Source: Mesorhizobium tianshanense | GTDB taxonomy: Bacteria > Pseudomonadota > Alphaproteobacteria > Rhizobiales > Rhizobiaceae | Reading direction: 5' to 3' | Assembly (NCBI RefSeq): GCF_007830515.1 | Contig: NZ_VLKT01000023.1 | Location: 1 to 64,000 of the forward strand | DNA length: 64,000 nucleotides | Part shown: one piece after another, positions 49,555 through 58,256 of the stretch | Numbering within the stretch: the first letter of the stretch is position 1 | How the letters are laid out: each line of letters starts with the position of its first letter | Notes under the pieces: generated by a model | Databases searched by the model: none | What the model saw: only the letters and a program-made list of their open reading frames with translations | Told to the model about the DNA's origin: nothing | Position numbers and translations under genes: made by a program

Positions 49555-51000
49555 CGGCGCCGAATTCTTGCGCACTTCGAAATGCAGTTTCGGAGAGTCG
49601 GTGGTGCCGCTCATGCCGGACTGCGCGATTTCCTGGCCGCGCTTGACCTTCTGGCCGCGCTGGACCTCGATCGAACGGGCGTGGCCATAGACCGTGACCA
49701 ACCCGTTCTCGTGGCGCACCAGCACCGTATTGCCGAATTCCTTGAGGCCGTCGCCGGCATAGATGACGACACCGTTCTCGGCCGCCTTGACCGGCGTTCC
49801 TTCCGGCACGGCGATGTCGACACCATCCTTGCCGCCGCCAAAGCTGGAGATCACGCGGCCGCGCACCGGCCAGCGCATCTTGCCGATACCGGTGGCGTTC
49901 GGTGCCACCGCGTCATCGTCCTCGGCCTGCTGGATGAGCTTCGTATCCTTCTTCGGCGGCGTGTAGGCGGCGAGTGTCTCCGACGGAGTGGTCTTCGCCG
50001 CGGGCTGGGTGGTGGCCGTCGTTACCGGATCGACCTTTGCCGGCTTGGCGCTGGCAACCGTCGCGGTTCCGCCGGCCGGCACTTTCAGGGTCTGGCCGAT
50101 CTTGAGCAGACCGTCCTGCATTCCATTCGCCTGCTTCAACGCAGCCACGCCGACGCCGGTCTTCCTGGCGATGGCCGACAGCGTATCGCCCTGCTGGACC
50201 GTGTAGGTGCCACCGGCGCCAGCCGGCTTAGGGGCGGCTTTTCCGTCCTTCGGCTGGCTTGCTGCGGCCGACGCATCCACCTGCGCGGCGGACTTGCCCT
50301 CCTTGAGCTTCGGCTGCTGCGGCAGCACGGCCACCATCTCCGGCGCCTTGGCCGGCAAATCATGCTTGGTGTCGTTCGCAGGCTTGGCGTCGGCAAGCTT
50401 CGGCGCCGATTTCTTGCTCGAATAGGCATAGGCCGGGATGACGATCTTCTGGCCGGCCTTCAGCCCGTTGGTGGCGCTCAGCCCATTGACCTTCATTAGG
50501 GCGTCGGCGGGCACGCCGTAGCGCCGCGACAGGCCAGAAATGGTCTCGCCGTCCTTGACGACGACCTCGGTGGCACGCGGTTCGCCGCCTGCCGTCGCCA
50601 CGCGGGCGTCAGGCTGTGCATCCTTGAACGGCTTTGCCACTGTCCCGGTCGCGGTCCGGTCGACCTGGGGGGCAGGCGCTAGCGCGGGGGCCGGCTGCGC
50701 CTGGCTGACCGGCGGCAATTGCTGCGTCGTCACCGGTTCGAGGCTTGAGCGGGTGACTGACTGGGTATGGCTGCCGTCGAGCGGCGTGGCCGAAACCGGA
50801 GCGTCACCGGGATAAGGCTGGGCGGCGTCCTGCTTGTCGATGATGGCGCGCTGGTTGTTGGTCGAGGAGGTGAAAACATCATCGACGCTGTTGAACCGCG
50901 AGACCTGGGAACTGCATCCCGCGGCAGTACCCGCGACCATGAGGACAGCGAAGCCACGCGCCAGATTGCGTCCGTTTGCCTTCAAAACACTGAATTGCAT
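49528..51000 (-). CDS. LysM/M23 (NlpD/DipM-like) lipoprotein, degenerate peptidase
   Basis: 490 residues. A lipobox (MVAGTAAGCSS, Cys at residue 29) anchors it to a membrane. Two LysM domains bind peptidoglycan (VVKDGETISGLSRRYGVP near residue 150 and TYTVQQGDTLSAIARKTGVG near 265), joined by Pro/Ala/Lys-rich linkers, and a LytM (M23) domain ends the protein. Of the zinc ligands, the first His is missing (GGGKDGVDIAVPEGTPV), while VYGHARS and KLHFEVR keep theirs. Such degenerate LytM proteins (NlpD, EnvC, DipM) activate amidases for septum splitting rather than cut peptides. Upstream of pcm on the same strand. Confidence 0.88.
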   Translation of the reverse strand: MQFSVLKANGRNLARGFAVLMVAGTAAGCSSQVSRFNSVDDVFTSSTNNQRAIIDKQDAAQPYPGDAPVSATPLDGSHTQSVTRSSLEPVTTQQLPPVSQAQPAPALAPAPQVDRTATGTVAKPFKDAQPDARVATAGGEPRATEVVVKDGETISGLSRRYGVPADALMKVNGLSATNGLKAGQKIVIPAYAYSSKKSAPKLADAKPANDTKHDLPAKAPEMVAVLPQQPKLKEGKSAAQVDASAAASQPKDGKAAPKPAGAGGTYTVQQGDTLSAIARKTGVGVAALKQANGMQDGLLKIGQTLKVPAGGTATVASAKPAKVDPVTTATTQPAAKTTPSETLAAYTPPKKDTKLIQQAEDDDAVAPNATGIGKMRWPVRGRVISSFGGGKDGVDIAVPEGTPVKAAENGVVIYAGDGLKEFGNTVLVRHENGLVTVYGHARSIEVQRGQKVKRGQEIAQSGMSGTTDSPKLHFEVRKNSAPVDPSTYLE

Positions 51001-51219
51001 CGCATTTACCCGCAGATACCCGGTACAAACTAACCGCGATTAAAGCGCGTTAATGTTACCGGTCGGTTAAACCGCTAGAATCAGACGCAAATTTTCTTAA
51101 AATATTTAAAGCTGGACTTGGATGGATGAGGTTCCAGGTCAGGCCGAGCCGGAGTCGGAGACGGGTGAGAAGCGACCAGACAGGTCGGCTGCGGGCATTA
51201 CCTGAATATCGACATACCC

Positions 51220-51882
51220 CTAGATGACTGCCGCCATGCTGCGCAGGATCGGCTGCAGGCGGACGAGGCCGATTTCCTCGCGTTCGAAGCGGCTGCCGAC
51301 CTTGGTCAATTTAGCCAGCACCTGCTCGCCCTCCGCTGGTCCGATCGGTGCGATGACGATGCCGCCGCTCGACAATTGATCGAGCAGGAAGCGCGGCAGA
51401 CTGTCGAAGGCCGCCCATGCGACGATGCGGTCGAACGGCGCTTCGTTCGCCAGTCCGTTGGAGCCGTCCGCCTGGCGCACGATGACATTGCCGATGCCGA
51501 GCGCCTCGAAGCGCTGTCTGGCCTGCTCGGCCAGCGTCTTGTAGCGGTCGATGGTGACGACCCGCACGGCAAGCCGCGATATCACCGCCGCGGTGTAGCC
51601 GGACCCAGTGCCGATCTCGAGCACGCGGTTGCCCGGTTCGATGGCAAGCGCTGCGATCACCGCGGCTTGCAGATCGGCCCCCTCGATCGCCTCGCCGCAT
51701 TCGATCGGCAGCATGCGATCCGACCAGGCGATCGGATGGAAGTGAGCAGCGAGGAAACCACGCCGCGGCGTCGCCTCGAAGGCGGCGATCAGCGCCTTCG
51801 GCACCGTGCCCCTGCCACGCAAGCGAAGCAGGAAAGCGGCAAAGCCTTCGCGGTCGTCGACCGGACCGTGGTTCAGATTCAT
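51220..51882 (-). CDS. pcm: Protein-L-isoaspartate O-methyltransferase
   Basis: 220 residues from ATG 51882, overlapping the stop of surE by four bases. Repairs isoaspartyl residues in damaged proteins using S-adenosylmethionine. The SAM motif is VLEIGTGSGYTAAVISRL; the conserved start of the fold reads RRGFLAAHFHPIAWSDRMLP, and PFDRIVAWAAF and GGIVIAPIG are motifs II and III. The pcm-surE pairing is widely conserved and both belong to stationary-phase maintenance. Confidence 0.92.
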   Translation of the reverse strand: MNLNHGPVDDREGFAAFLLRLRGRGTVPKALIAAFEATPRRGFLAAHFHPIAWSDRMLPIECGEAIEGADLQAAVIAALAIEPGNRVLEIGTGSGYTAAVISRLAVRVVTIDRYKTLAEQARQRFEALGIGNVIVRQADGSNGLANEAPFDRIVAWAAFDSLPRFLLDQLSSGGIVIAPIGPAEGEQVLAKLTKVGSRFEREEIGLVRLQPILRSMAAVI

Positions 51883-52637
51883 GCGAGCGCCTTGGTCAGT
51901 TGATCGCGGATTTCGTGAGCGGTGAGATCGAGCTGCAGCGGCGTCACCGACACCAGACGGTTGCGCAGCGCGTAGAGGTCCGTGCCCTTCTTGCCCTCGA
52001 CCGGCTCGCGGCCGAAGCGCAGCCAATAATAGGGAAGTCCGCGCCCGTCGCGGCGCTCGTCGACCCACAGGCTGTGGACGAGCTTGCCTTGCGAGGTCAC
52101 CACCGTGCCGGCGACTTCCTCGGGGTGGCAATTCGGAAAATTGACGTTGAGCAGCACGCCATCGGGCAACGGCGTCGCGACAAGCTTCTTGAGCAAAGCC
52201 GGCGCCAGCGCCTCGGTGGTCTCATAGGGAACGACGCGGTCCTCGCCGACGTAGGAATAGGCCTGGCTGAAGGCGATCGAGCGGACGCCGAGCAGCGCGC
52301 CTTCCATGGCGCCGGCGACGGTGCCCGAATAGGTGACATCGTCGGCGATGTTGGCGCCGGAATTGACGCCGGACAGGATAAGGTCGGGTGCCGCGGGCAG
52401 GATCTTCTTCACGCCCATGATGACGCAGTCGGTCGGCGTGCCGCGCACCGCAAAGTGCTTTTCGCCGATCTTCCTCAAGCGCAGCGGCTCCGAGATCGAC
52501 AGCGAATGCGCGTAGCCGGACTGGTCCTGCTCCGGCGCCACCACCCAGACGTCGTCCGACAGCGTGCGGGCGATGCGTTCGAGCGATGCAAGGCCCTCGG
52601 CATGGATGCCGTCATCATTGGTCAGGAGGATGCGCAT
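51879..52637 (-). CDS. surE: 5'/3'-nucleotidase SurE
   Basis: 252 residues. A metal-dependent phosphatase of nucleoside monophosphates used in stationary-phase survival. The N-terminal LLTNDDGIHAEGLASLER holds the active-site DD, then VVAPEQDQSGYAHSLS, the SGVNSGANIADDVTYSGTVA motif and FPNCHPEEVAG. The start overlaps the serS stop by one base (TAATG). In one leftward run serS-surE-pcm. Confidence 0.95.
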   Translation of the reverse strand: MRILLTNDDGIHAEGLASLERIARTLSDDVWVVAPEQDQSGYAHSLSISEPLRLRKIGEKHFAVRGTPTDCVIMGVKKILPAAPDLILSGVNSGANIADDVTYSGTVAGAMEGALLGVRSIAFSQAYSYVGEDRVVPYETTEALAPALLKKLVATPLPDGVLLNVNFPNCHPEEVAGTVVTSQGKLVHSLWVDERRDGRGLPYYWLRFGREPVEGKKGTDLYALRNRLVSVTPLQLDLTAHEIRDQLTKALA

Positions 52638-54181
52638 TATTTCGATTCGATCGTTTCCAGACCGCCCATGTAAGGCCGAAGCGCTTCAGGAATGGTTACG
52701 CTGCCATCCTCATTCTGGTAGTTTTCGATGACAGCAATAAGAGCGCGGCCGACGGCGGTGCCGGAGCCGTTCAGCGTGTGGACGAAGCGATTGCCCTTGC
52801 CGTCCTTGTCCTTGTAACGGGCATCCATCCGTCGCGCCTGGAAATCGCCGCAGACCGAGCAGGACGAAATCTCGCGATAGGCGTTCTGGCCCGGCAGCCA
52901 GACCTCGATGTCGTAGGTCTTGCGCGCGCCAAAGCCCATGTCGCCGGTGCACAGCGTCATGGTGCGGAACGGCAATTCCAGCCGTTTCAACACCGCTTCA
53001 GCGCATTCGGTCATCCGCTCGTGTTCGGCGAGCGAAGACTCCTGATCGGTGATCGACACCAGCTCGACCTTGTAGAACTGGTGCTGGCGCAACATGCCGC
53101 GCGTGTCGCGCCCGGCCGAACCGGCTTCCGAGCGGAAGCACGGCGTCAGCGCGGTGTAGCGCAGCGGCAGTTTTTCATGCGCCGTGATTTCTTCGCGAAC
53201 GAGGTTGGTCAGCGGCACTTCGGCGGTCGGGATGAGCCATCGATCCGAGAGCAAACCGTTGCGGTCCTCCGAGCCATCGACAACTGAGTTCAGAAAATCC
53301 GCAAAATACTCGACACTTTCCAGCGTCGTATCGCCGAAGCCGTTAGCAAGAGCTTGAAGCAGCGCTTCACTTTCCGGATCCGAGCGTCTGGTGCTCAGGT
53401 ATTTTACAAGTTTTGGAAAGAGATCGATCTGGTTCAGTATTCCGGGGATGACTGCAGCATGTTCTTCCATGCCGTAATGCGCATGGCTGCTTTCGTCGTG
53501 AATTCTATACAAATCCAGTGCGAATTTTGGCAGCTGTCCCGTCCCGTACATCGTCGCCGAATTGACCATCAGCGGCGGCTGGATCTCTTCATAGCCGTGC
53601 TCTGTAGTGTGCAGGTCGAGCATGAACTGGCCGAGCGCGCGTTCCATCCGCGCCAAACCGCTCTTCAGCACCGTGAAACGCGAGCCAGACAGTTTCGCCG
53701 CGCGCTCGAAATCCATCATGCCGAGCGCTTCGCCGATCTCGAAATGCTCCTTCACCCAGTTCGACCGCGTCGGCACCTTGCCGACCGTGCGCTTGACGAC
53801 ATTGTCGTGCTCGTCCTTGCCGACCGGCACGTCGTCGAGCGGCACATTGGGCAGCACCGCCAGCACGTCATTCAGCGCCTTGTCGAGCTCGCGTTCTCGC
53901 GCCTCGCCATTCTGGATGAAGGCCTTGATCTCGCCGACCTCGACCTTCAGCCTTTCGGCAAGGGCGGCGTCGCCCGAACGCATGGCGTTGCCGATCTCTT
54001 TCGACGCGGCGTTGCGGCGCTCCTGCCTGGTCTGTAGCTCGGTCAGATGTTCGCGCCGCGCCTCGTCCCTGGCGATCAGATCATCGACTGTGGACTGCGC
54101 ATCATCGCCGGACCACGAGCGCTTCTTGAGCGCCTCGACAAGGACCTTCGGGTTGTCGCGAATCCATTTGATGTCAAGCAT
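52637..54181 (-). CDS. serS: Seryl-tRNA synthetase with an unusual insertion
   Basis: 514 residues; family members usually have about 425-430. The N-terminal coiled arm (ELQTRQERRNAASKEIGNAM and following) binds the long variable arm of tRNA-Ser. Class II motif 2 reads LTPCFRSEAGSAGRDTRG and motif 3 NGSGTAVGRALIAVIENYQN. Between GTGQLPKF and LIPTAEVPLTNLV there are about 85 extra residues (including NQIDLFPKLVKYL and TTLESVEYFADFLNSVV). The DNA of that part (about 53281-53520) has 48% GC (counted), well below its flanks. The core is complete, so the enzyme is probably functional. Confidence 0.93.
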   Translation of the reverse strand: MLDIKWIRDNPKVLVEALKKRSWSGDDAQSTVDDLIARDEARREHLTELQTRQERRNAASKEIGNAMRSGDAALAERLKVEVGEIKAFIQNGEARERELDKALNDVLAVLPNVPLDDVPVGKDEHDNVVKRTVGKVPTRSNWVKEHFEIGEALGMMDFERAAKLSGSRFTVLKSGLARMERALGQFMLDLHTTEHGYEEIQPPLMVNSATMYGTGQLPKFALDLYRIHDESSHAHYGMEEHAAVIPGILNQIDLFPKLVKYLSTRRSDPESEALLQALANGFGDTTLESVEYFADFLNSVVDGSEDRNGLLSDRWLIPTAEVPLTNLVREEITAHEKLPLRYTALTPCFRSEAGSAGRDTRGMLRQHQFYKVELVSITDQESSLAEHERMTECAEAVLKRLELPFRTMTLCTGDMGFGARKTYDIEVWLPGQNAYREISSCSVCGDFQARRMDARYKDKDGKGNRFVHTLNGSGTAVGRALIAVIENYQNEDGSVTIPEALRPYMGGLETIESK

Positions 54182-54500
54182 GGTTTGTTCGTCCTCGGCG
54201 GGCTAGTCGCCCATAAGTGCGCAGCGGTTTTGGGACAACGGCATGCCCAAAAACAAAGACCAGAGGGCGTAAACCGCATCCTTGATTGATGCAAGATGTC
54301 AAGGCCGAGTTCCTTCGCGCCCCCCTCTGTCCTGCCGGACATCTCCCCCACAAGGAGGGAGATTGGCAGCTTCGCCGGAGGCTCACTCTTCACGCTGGAG
54401 ATTAGCGAAAGTCGCGATGACAGCCGATCTCCCACCTGTGGGGGAGATGTCCGGCAGGACAGAGGGGCGCGCGACAGGATGCAGCCTATGTAGGTGCAGA
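54182..54500. other. Intergenic region between serS and tatC
   Basis: About 320 bases holding the serS promoter and, over most of its length, a fold-back repeat (54316-54473). No gene was recognised. Confidence 0.6.
54316..54473. repeat. 158-base fold-back repeat element (rhizobial MITE-like)
   Basis: A 37-base left arm (54316-54352, CGCGCCCCCCTCTGTCCTGC and on) and right arm (54437-54473) are inverted copies with one mismatch. Inside, GGGAGATTGGCA and AGCCGATCTCCC form a second inverted pair. The text GTCCTGCCGGACATCTCCCCC is common in Mesorhizobium intergenic regions, so this is probably a dispersed, non-coding repeat; it has no gene. Its transcript would be a long double-stranded hairpin. 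Confidence 0.85.
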
Positions 54501-55358
54501 CTACGTCGACGACGCGTCCGCAGGTTTTTCGGCCACCTCTTCCGCAGCCTCCCGCTTCTCGCGCGCCAGACGTTCCCGTTCCTTGCTGCGCTCGATCAGC
54601 CGGGCCGACCAGATCGAAACCTCGTAGAGAAGGATCGTGGGAATGGCCAGGCCGATCTGGCTTATCGGGTCGGGCGGTGTCAGCACAGCCGCCACGACGA
54701 AGGCGATGACGATGGCCCATTTGCGCTTTTCGACCAGCGCCTGAGACGACAGCATGCCCACCCGCGCCATCAGGCTGGTCACCACCGGCAGTTGGAACAC
54801 CAGGCCGAAGGAGAAGATCAGTGTCATGATCAGGCTGAGATATTCCGACACTTTCGGCAGCAGCGAAATCTGCACCTGGTCGTCAGTGCCGGCCTGCTGC
54901 ATGGCGAGGAAGAACCACATCACCATCGGCGTGAAGAAGAAATAGACCAGCGATGCGCCCATCACGAAGAGGATCGGCGAAGCGATCAGGAACGGCAGGA
55001 AAGCGTTGCGTTCGTTCTTGTAGAGGCCGGGCGCGATGAACTTGTAGATTTGCGTGGCGATCAGCGGAAAGGCGATCACCATGCCGCCAAACATCGCCAG
55101 CTTGACCTGGGTGAAGAAGAATTCCTGCGGCGCCGTGTAGATCAGCTCGACCTTATGCGGGTCGAGCCCTGCCCATTGGGTCGCCCATTTGAACGGGATG
55201 ACCAACAGGTTGAACAGCTGCTTGGCGAAGAAGAAGCAGACTAGGAAGGCGACGAAGAACCCGCCGATCGACCACATCAGCCGCCGGCGCAGCTCGATCA
55301 GATGCTCCATCAGGGGAGCCGCCGATTGTTCGACCTCGTCCTTTTCCGAAACGCTCAC
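54501..55358 (-). CDS. tatC: Twin-arginine translocase subunit TatC
   Basis: 285 residues with six helices. Recognises twin-arginine signal peptides of folded proteins. Signature parts: MEHLIELRRRLMWSIGGFFV at the start, FFTQVKLAMFGGMVIAFPLI and FIAPGLYKNERNAFLPFL. The C-terminal tail is charged and Lys/Glu-rich. It overlaps tatB by four bases (ATGA). Third gene of tatABC. Confidence 0.95.
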   Translation of the reverse strand: MSVSEKDEVEQSAAPLMEHLIELRRRLMWSIGGFFVAFLVCFFFAKQLFNLLVIPFKWATQWAGLDPHKVELIYTAPQEFFFTQVKLAMFGGMVIAFPLIATQIYKFIAPGLYKNERNAFLPFLIASPILFVMGASLVYFFFTPMVMWFFLAMQQAGTDDQVQISLLPKVSEYLSLIMTLIFSFGLVFQLPVVTSLMARVGMLSSQALVEKRKWAIVIAFVVAAVLTPPDPISQIGLAIPTILLYEVSIWSARLIERSKERERLAREKREAAEEVAEKPADASST

Positions 55359-56047
55359 TTGGTGGCTCCCGCCGTCTTTTTGGCGGCTGCAGCCGGCTTC
55401 TTCACCGCTGCCGGTGCAGGCTTCGGCTCGGCCTTTTTAGCTGCGGTCTTTGTTACGGCAGGTTTTGCCGCTACCGCCGCTGGCTTCGCCGCGGCCGTGG
55501 GGGCCGGCATCGCTTTCGCTGGCGCAGCCTTCATCTTCGCTGCCGAAGCCTTTTGCGGCGCAGCCGCCGTCGCCGTCCCGACAGGCGATGTCACCACCGA
55601 CTCATCGGTCATCGCTGGAAAGGTTGGCGCCGCCGGCGCCGCTTCCGGGGTATTGATATCAGGCAGCACCGTCGCGCCATTCTTCAGCCCGGTATCCTGC
55701 GGCGTCGAAGCATCTGGCGTGACCGTGTCGACAGCCGGCTTCGGCTTCATCGCCGCGTCGACCCCGGAGCGCACGTCGGCTGCCGCCTGCTCGAACGGAT
55801 TGAGCTGCTTCCTGATCTCGGCGGCCGGGTTGAGGCTCCTGAGCGAATCGACCGACTTCTTGACGTCGTCGAGCTCGGCCTCTTTCAGCGCGTCGTTGAA
55901 CTGCTTCTGGAAGTCGGCTGCCATGCCACGCATCTTTGCCGTCGTGCGGCCGAAAGTGCGCAGCATCTTGGGCAAATCCTTGGGCCCGACGACCACAATC
56001 ATGACGATCGCGATCACCAGCATCTCGGTCCAGCCGATGTCGAACAT
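55355..56047 (-). CDS. tatB: Twin-arginine translocase subunit TatB
   Basis: 230 residues. One N-terminal helix with the family motif MFDIGWTEMLVIAIVMIVVV and GPKDLPKMLRTFGRTTAKMR, then an amphipathic helix (FQKQFNDALKEAELDDVKK). The C-terminal half is an Ala/Pro/Lys-rich low-complexity tail, usual in rhizobial TatB. It forms the substrate receptor with TatC. Gap of 28 bases from tatA. Confidence 0.93.
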   Translation of the reverse strand: MFDIGWTEMLVIAIVMIVVVGPKDLPKMLRTFGRTTAKMRGMAADFQKQFNDALKEAELDDVKKSVDSLRSLNPAAEIRKQLNPFEQAAADVRSGVDAAMKPKPAVDTVTPDASTPQDTGLKNGATVLPDINTPEAAPAAPTFPAMTDESVVTSPVGTATAAAPQKASAAKMKAAPAKAMPAPTAAAKPAAVAAKPAVTKTAAKKAEPKPAPAAVKKPAAAAKKTAGATK

Positions 56048-56075
56048 GGCGATACGTTCCGACTAAAGTTTGGGC

Positions 56076-56297
56076 TCAGCTCTTGCTGGCCTTTTCCTTC
56101 ACTGCCGAAACGGTCTCGTCGGCACGGTGCTCGACGGTACGCTTGTCCTCGGCGACATCGTCGTCGGCCATGCCCTTCTTGAAGCTCTTGATACCCTTGG
56201 CCATGTCACCCATCAGCTCGGGAATCTTGCCGCGGCCGAACACCAGCAGCACGATCACCAGCACGATCATCCAGTGCCAAATCGAAAACGAACCCAT
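56076..56297 (-). CDS. tatA: Twin-arginine translocase subunit TatA
   Basis: 73 residues from ATG 56297; an earlier start has no homology. Pore-forming component: N-terminal helix SIWHWMIVLVIVLLVFGRGK, amphipathic IPELMGDMAKGIKSFKKGM, and a charged tail. FGRGK and the SFKKGM motif are diagnostic. First gene of the tatABC operon. Confidence 0.95.
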   Translation of the reverse strand: MGSFSIWHWMIVLVIVLLVFGRGKIPELMGDMAKGIKSFKKGMADDDVAEDKRTVEHRADETVSAVKEKASKS

Positions 56298-56478
56298 AGC
56301 AACTCTCTCTCGAAATGTTTTCTCTGACGATGATCTATGCGTTTTCGCGCTGGGATTCAAACACAACCGCGACAGAGTTTATGAATGAGTGGCCGAAGTC
56401 ACGCACTTTCGTTGCGGGAGGGGCGCTACGAATCCGCGCAGCCCCCGCCTGCCGGCCTTTTCTACAGCGCGCCTGCGG

Positions 56479-57270
56479 TCAATCTTCCTCGACGCGCGGC
56501 GTCAACAGGCCGAGTTCTTCGAGGTCGATGTCGGTCAGCGGATCCTCGTCGTCGGTCAGCGCGTCTAGATCGGCCGGCGGCAGCGGAATGGAAAAATTCG
56601 ACGGCATGCGGCCCGAAAGCAGCCCGGCGCCCTTCAATTCCTCCATGCCGGGAAGATCGCGGATCTCCTCCAGCGCGAAATGATCGAGGAAGATGTCGGT
56701 GGTGCCGTAGGTGACGGGACGGCCGGGCGTGCGGCGCCGGCCGCGCATCTTCACCCATTCGGTCTCCATCAGCGTGTCCAGCGTGCCCTTCGAGGTTTCG
56801 ACGCCGCGGATATCCTCGATCTCGGCGCGCGTCACCGGCTGGTGATAGGCGATGATCGCCAGCACTTCGAGCGCCGCGCGGGAAAGCTTCCTCTGCTGCA
56901 CCGTGTCGCGGCTCATCAGGAAAGCGAGGTCGCCGGCGGTGCGGAACGCCCAGGCATCGCCGACGCGCACCAGATTGACCCCGCGCCGCTCATAAATCTG
57001 CTGCAAGTCAGCCATCGCCGCTGCAATGTTGATGCCGTCGGGCAGGCGCGCGGCAAGCTGCTTTTCGCTGACCGGCTCGGCGCTGGCGAAAACGATCGCC
57101 TCGGCCATGCGCACGGCTTCCGCCATATGCAGCCGCTCGCCAGGATTCTGGCCAGGAGCATGGGATGGGTTCTGGGCCTGATTTTCTGCCGGAGTCCCGG
57201 CGAGCACGCCCTCTTCGGTCTCGTCGTCGACCTTGAACGGAATGACCGAAGCGTTGGCGCGTTCACTCAT
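56479..57270 (-). CDS. scpB: Segregation and condensation protein ScpB
   Basis: 263 residues. Binds ScpA and SMC in the condensin complex that compacts the chromosome. Two winged-helix domains are visible: AEAIVFASAEPVSEKQLAAR, then LSRAALEVLAIIAYHQPVTR and AEIEDIRGVETSKGTLDTLM. A proline-poor acidic tail ends with LGLLTPRVEED. The ATG overlaps the scpA stop. Confidence 0.92.
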   Translation of the reverse strand: MSERANASVIPFKVDDETEEGVLAGTPAENQAQNPSHAPGQNPGERLHMAEAVRMAEAIVFASAEPVSEKQLAARLPDGINIAAAMADLQQIYERRGVNLVRVGDAWAFRTAGDLAFLMSRDTVQQRKLSRAALEVLAIIAYHQPVTRAEIEDIRGVETSKGTLDTLMETEWVKMRGRRRTPGRPVTYGTTDIFLDHFALEEIRDLPGMEELKGAGLLSGRMPSNFSIPLPPADLDALTDDEDPLTDIDLEELGLLTPRVEED

Positions 57271-58109
57271 GATGCCACCTCGACTGCCCTGATGCCTTGC
57301 GCACGACCGCGCAGATAGAGCGGCGCGAACACCTCGTCCTGCCGCATTTCCACCTTGCCTTCGCGGACCAGTTCCAGCGTTGCCGCAAAGGAGCTGGCGA
57401 TCGCTGTGCGCCGCTCATCCGGATCGGTCAGATACTCGATCAGGAAACCATCCAGCGCCGTCCAGTCGGCAAGCGTGCCGATCAGCCGGGTCAGGACTTC
57501 GCGCGCGTCCTTGAGCGACCACACACCGCGCCTGGCGATCGTCACATTGGTGATCGCCTGCTTCTGACGTTGCGCCGCATAGGCGGTCAGCAAATCGTAG
57601 AGCGAGGCCGAATAGGCGTTGCGTTTCTCGATGATGACCATCTCCGGCATGCCGCGTGCGAACACGTCGCGTCCGAGCCGGTTGCGGTTGACCAGCCGGG
57701 CCGCCGCGTCGCGCATGGCTTCCAGCCGCTTCAGCCGGAACTGCAGCACCGCCGCCAGCTCCTCGCCGCTTTCGCCGTCGTCGCCGGGTTGCTTGGGGAT
57801 CAAAAGCTTCGACTTGAGAAAGGCCAGCCACGCCGCCATCACCAGATAGTCGGCGGCAAGTTCCAGCCTGAGCGCCCTCACCTTCTCGACGAAGGCCAGA
57901 TATTGCTCGGCCAGCGCCAGGATCGAGATGCGCGCCAGATCGACCTTCTGGTTGCGGGCAAGATGCAGCAAGAGGTCGAGCGGACCTTCGAAACCGGCGA
58001 CGTCGACGACCAGCGCGGGATCGCCGGTCAGCCGCGAATCGTCGTTCTCGGCCCAAAGACGGTCCATCGGTGCGGCCTTGCCGGCCTTACTGTCCAATGT
58101 TTCCGCCAC
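57267..58109 (-). CDS. scpA: Segregation and condensation protein ScpA
   Basis: 280 residues. The kleisin of the bacterial SMC-ScpAB condensin. The N-terminal half has the kleisin start FEGPLDLLLHLARNQKVDLA and ILALAEQYLAFVEKVRA, LAADYLVMAAWLAFLKSKLL; the C-terminal winged helix ends in FAATLELVREGKVEMRQDEV. Four-base overlap with scpB. Upstream is nagZ, with two tandem palindromic repeats between. Confidence 0.93.
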   Translation of the reverse strand: MAETLDSKAGKAAPMDRLWAENDDSRLTGDPALVVDVAGFEGPLDLLLHLARNQKVDLARISILALAEQYLAFVEKVRALRLELAADYLVMAAWLAFLKSKLLIPKQPGDDGESGEELAAVLQFRLKRLEAMRDAAARLVNRNRLGRDVFARGMPEMVIIEKRNAYSASLYDLLTAYAAQRQKQAITNVTIARRGVWSLKDAREVLTRLIGTLADWTALDGFLIEYLTDPDERRTAIASSFAATLELVREGKVEMRQDEVFAPLYLRGRAQGIRAVEVAS

Positions 58110-58145
58110 TTCCTGTCGCTTTCCTCAGATTCTATCTTCTTGTTT

Positions 58146-58256
58146 GACCATGATCTGTTCCGAAAACCAGTTCCCACTTTTCGGGATCATGGTCTACGTT
58201 CTTGTTTGACCACGATCTGGCCCGAAAACCGGTTCCCACTTTTCGGGATCATGGTC
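58146..58256. repeat. Two tandem GATCATG-family extragenic palindromes (copies 3 and 4)
   Basis: GACCATGATC (58146-58155) / GATCATGGTC (58185-58194), then a second unit GACCACGATC (58208-58217) / GATCATGGTC (58247-58256), repeating with a 62-base period. Each centre holds CCGAAAAC and GTTCCCACTTTTCGG. The second unit abuts the nagZ stop. The same family as 48343 and 49357. Confidence 0.85.
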
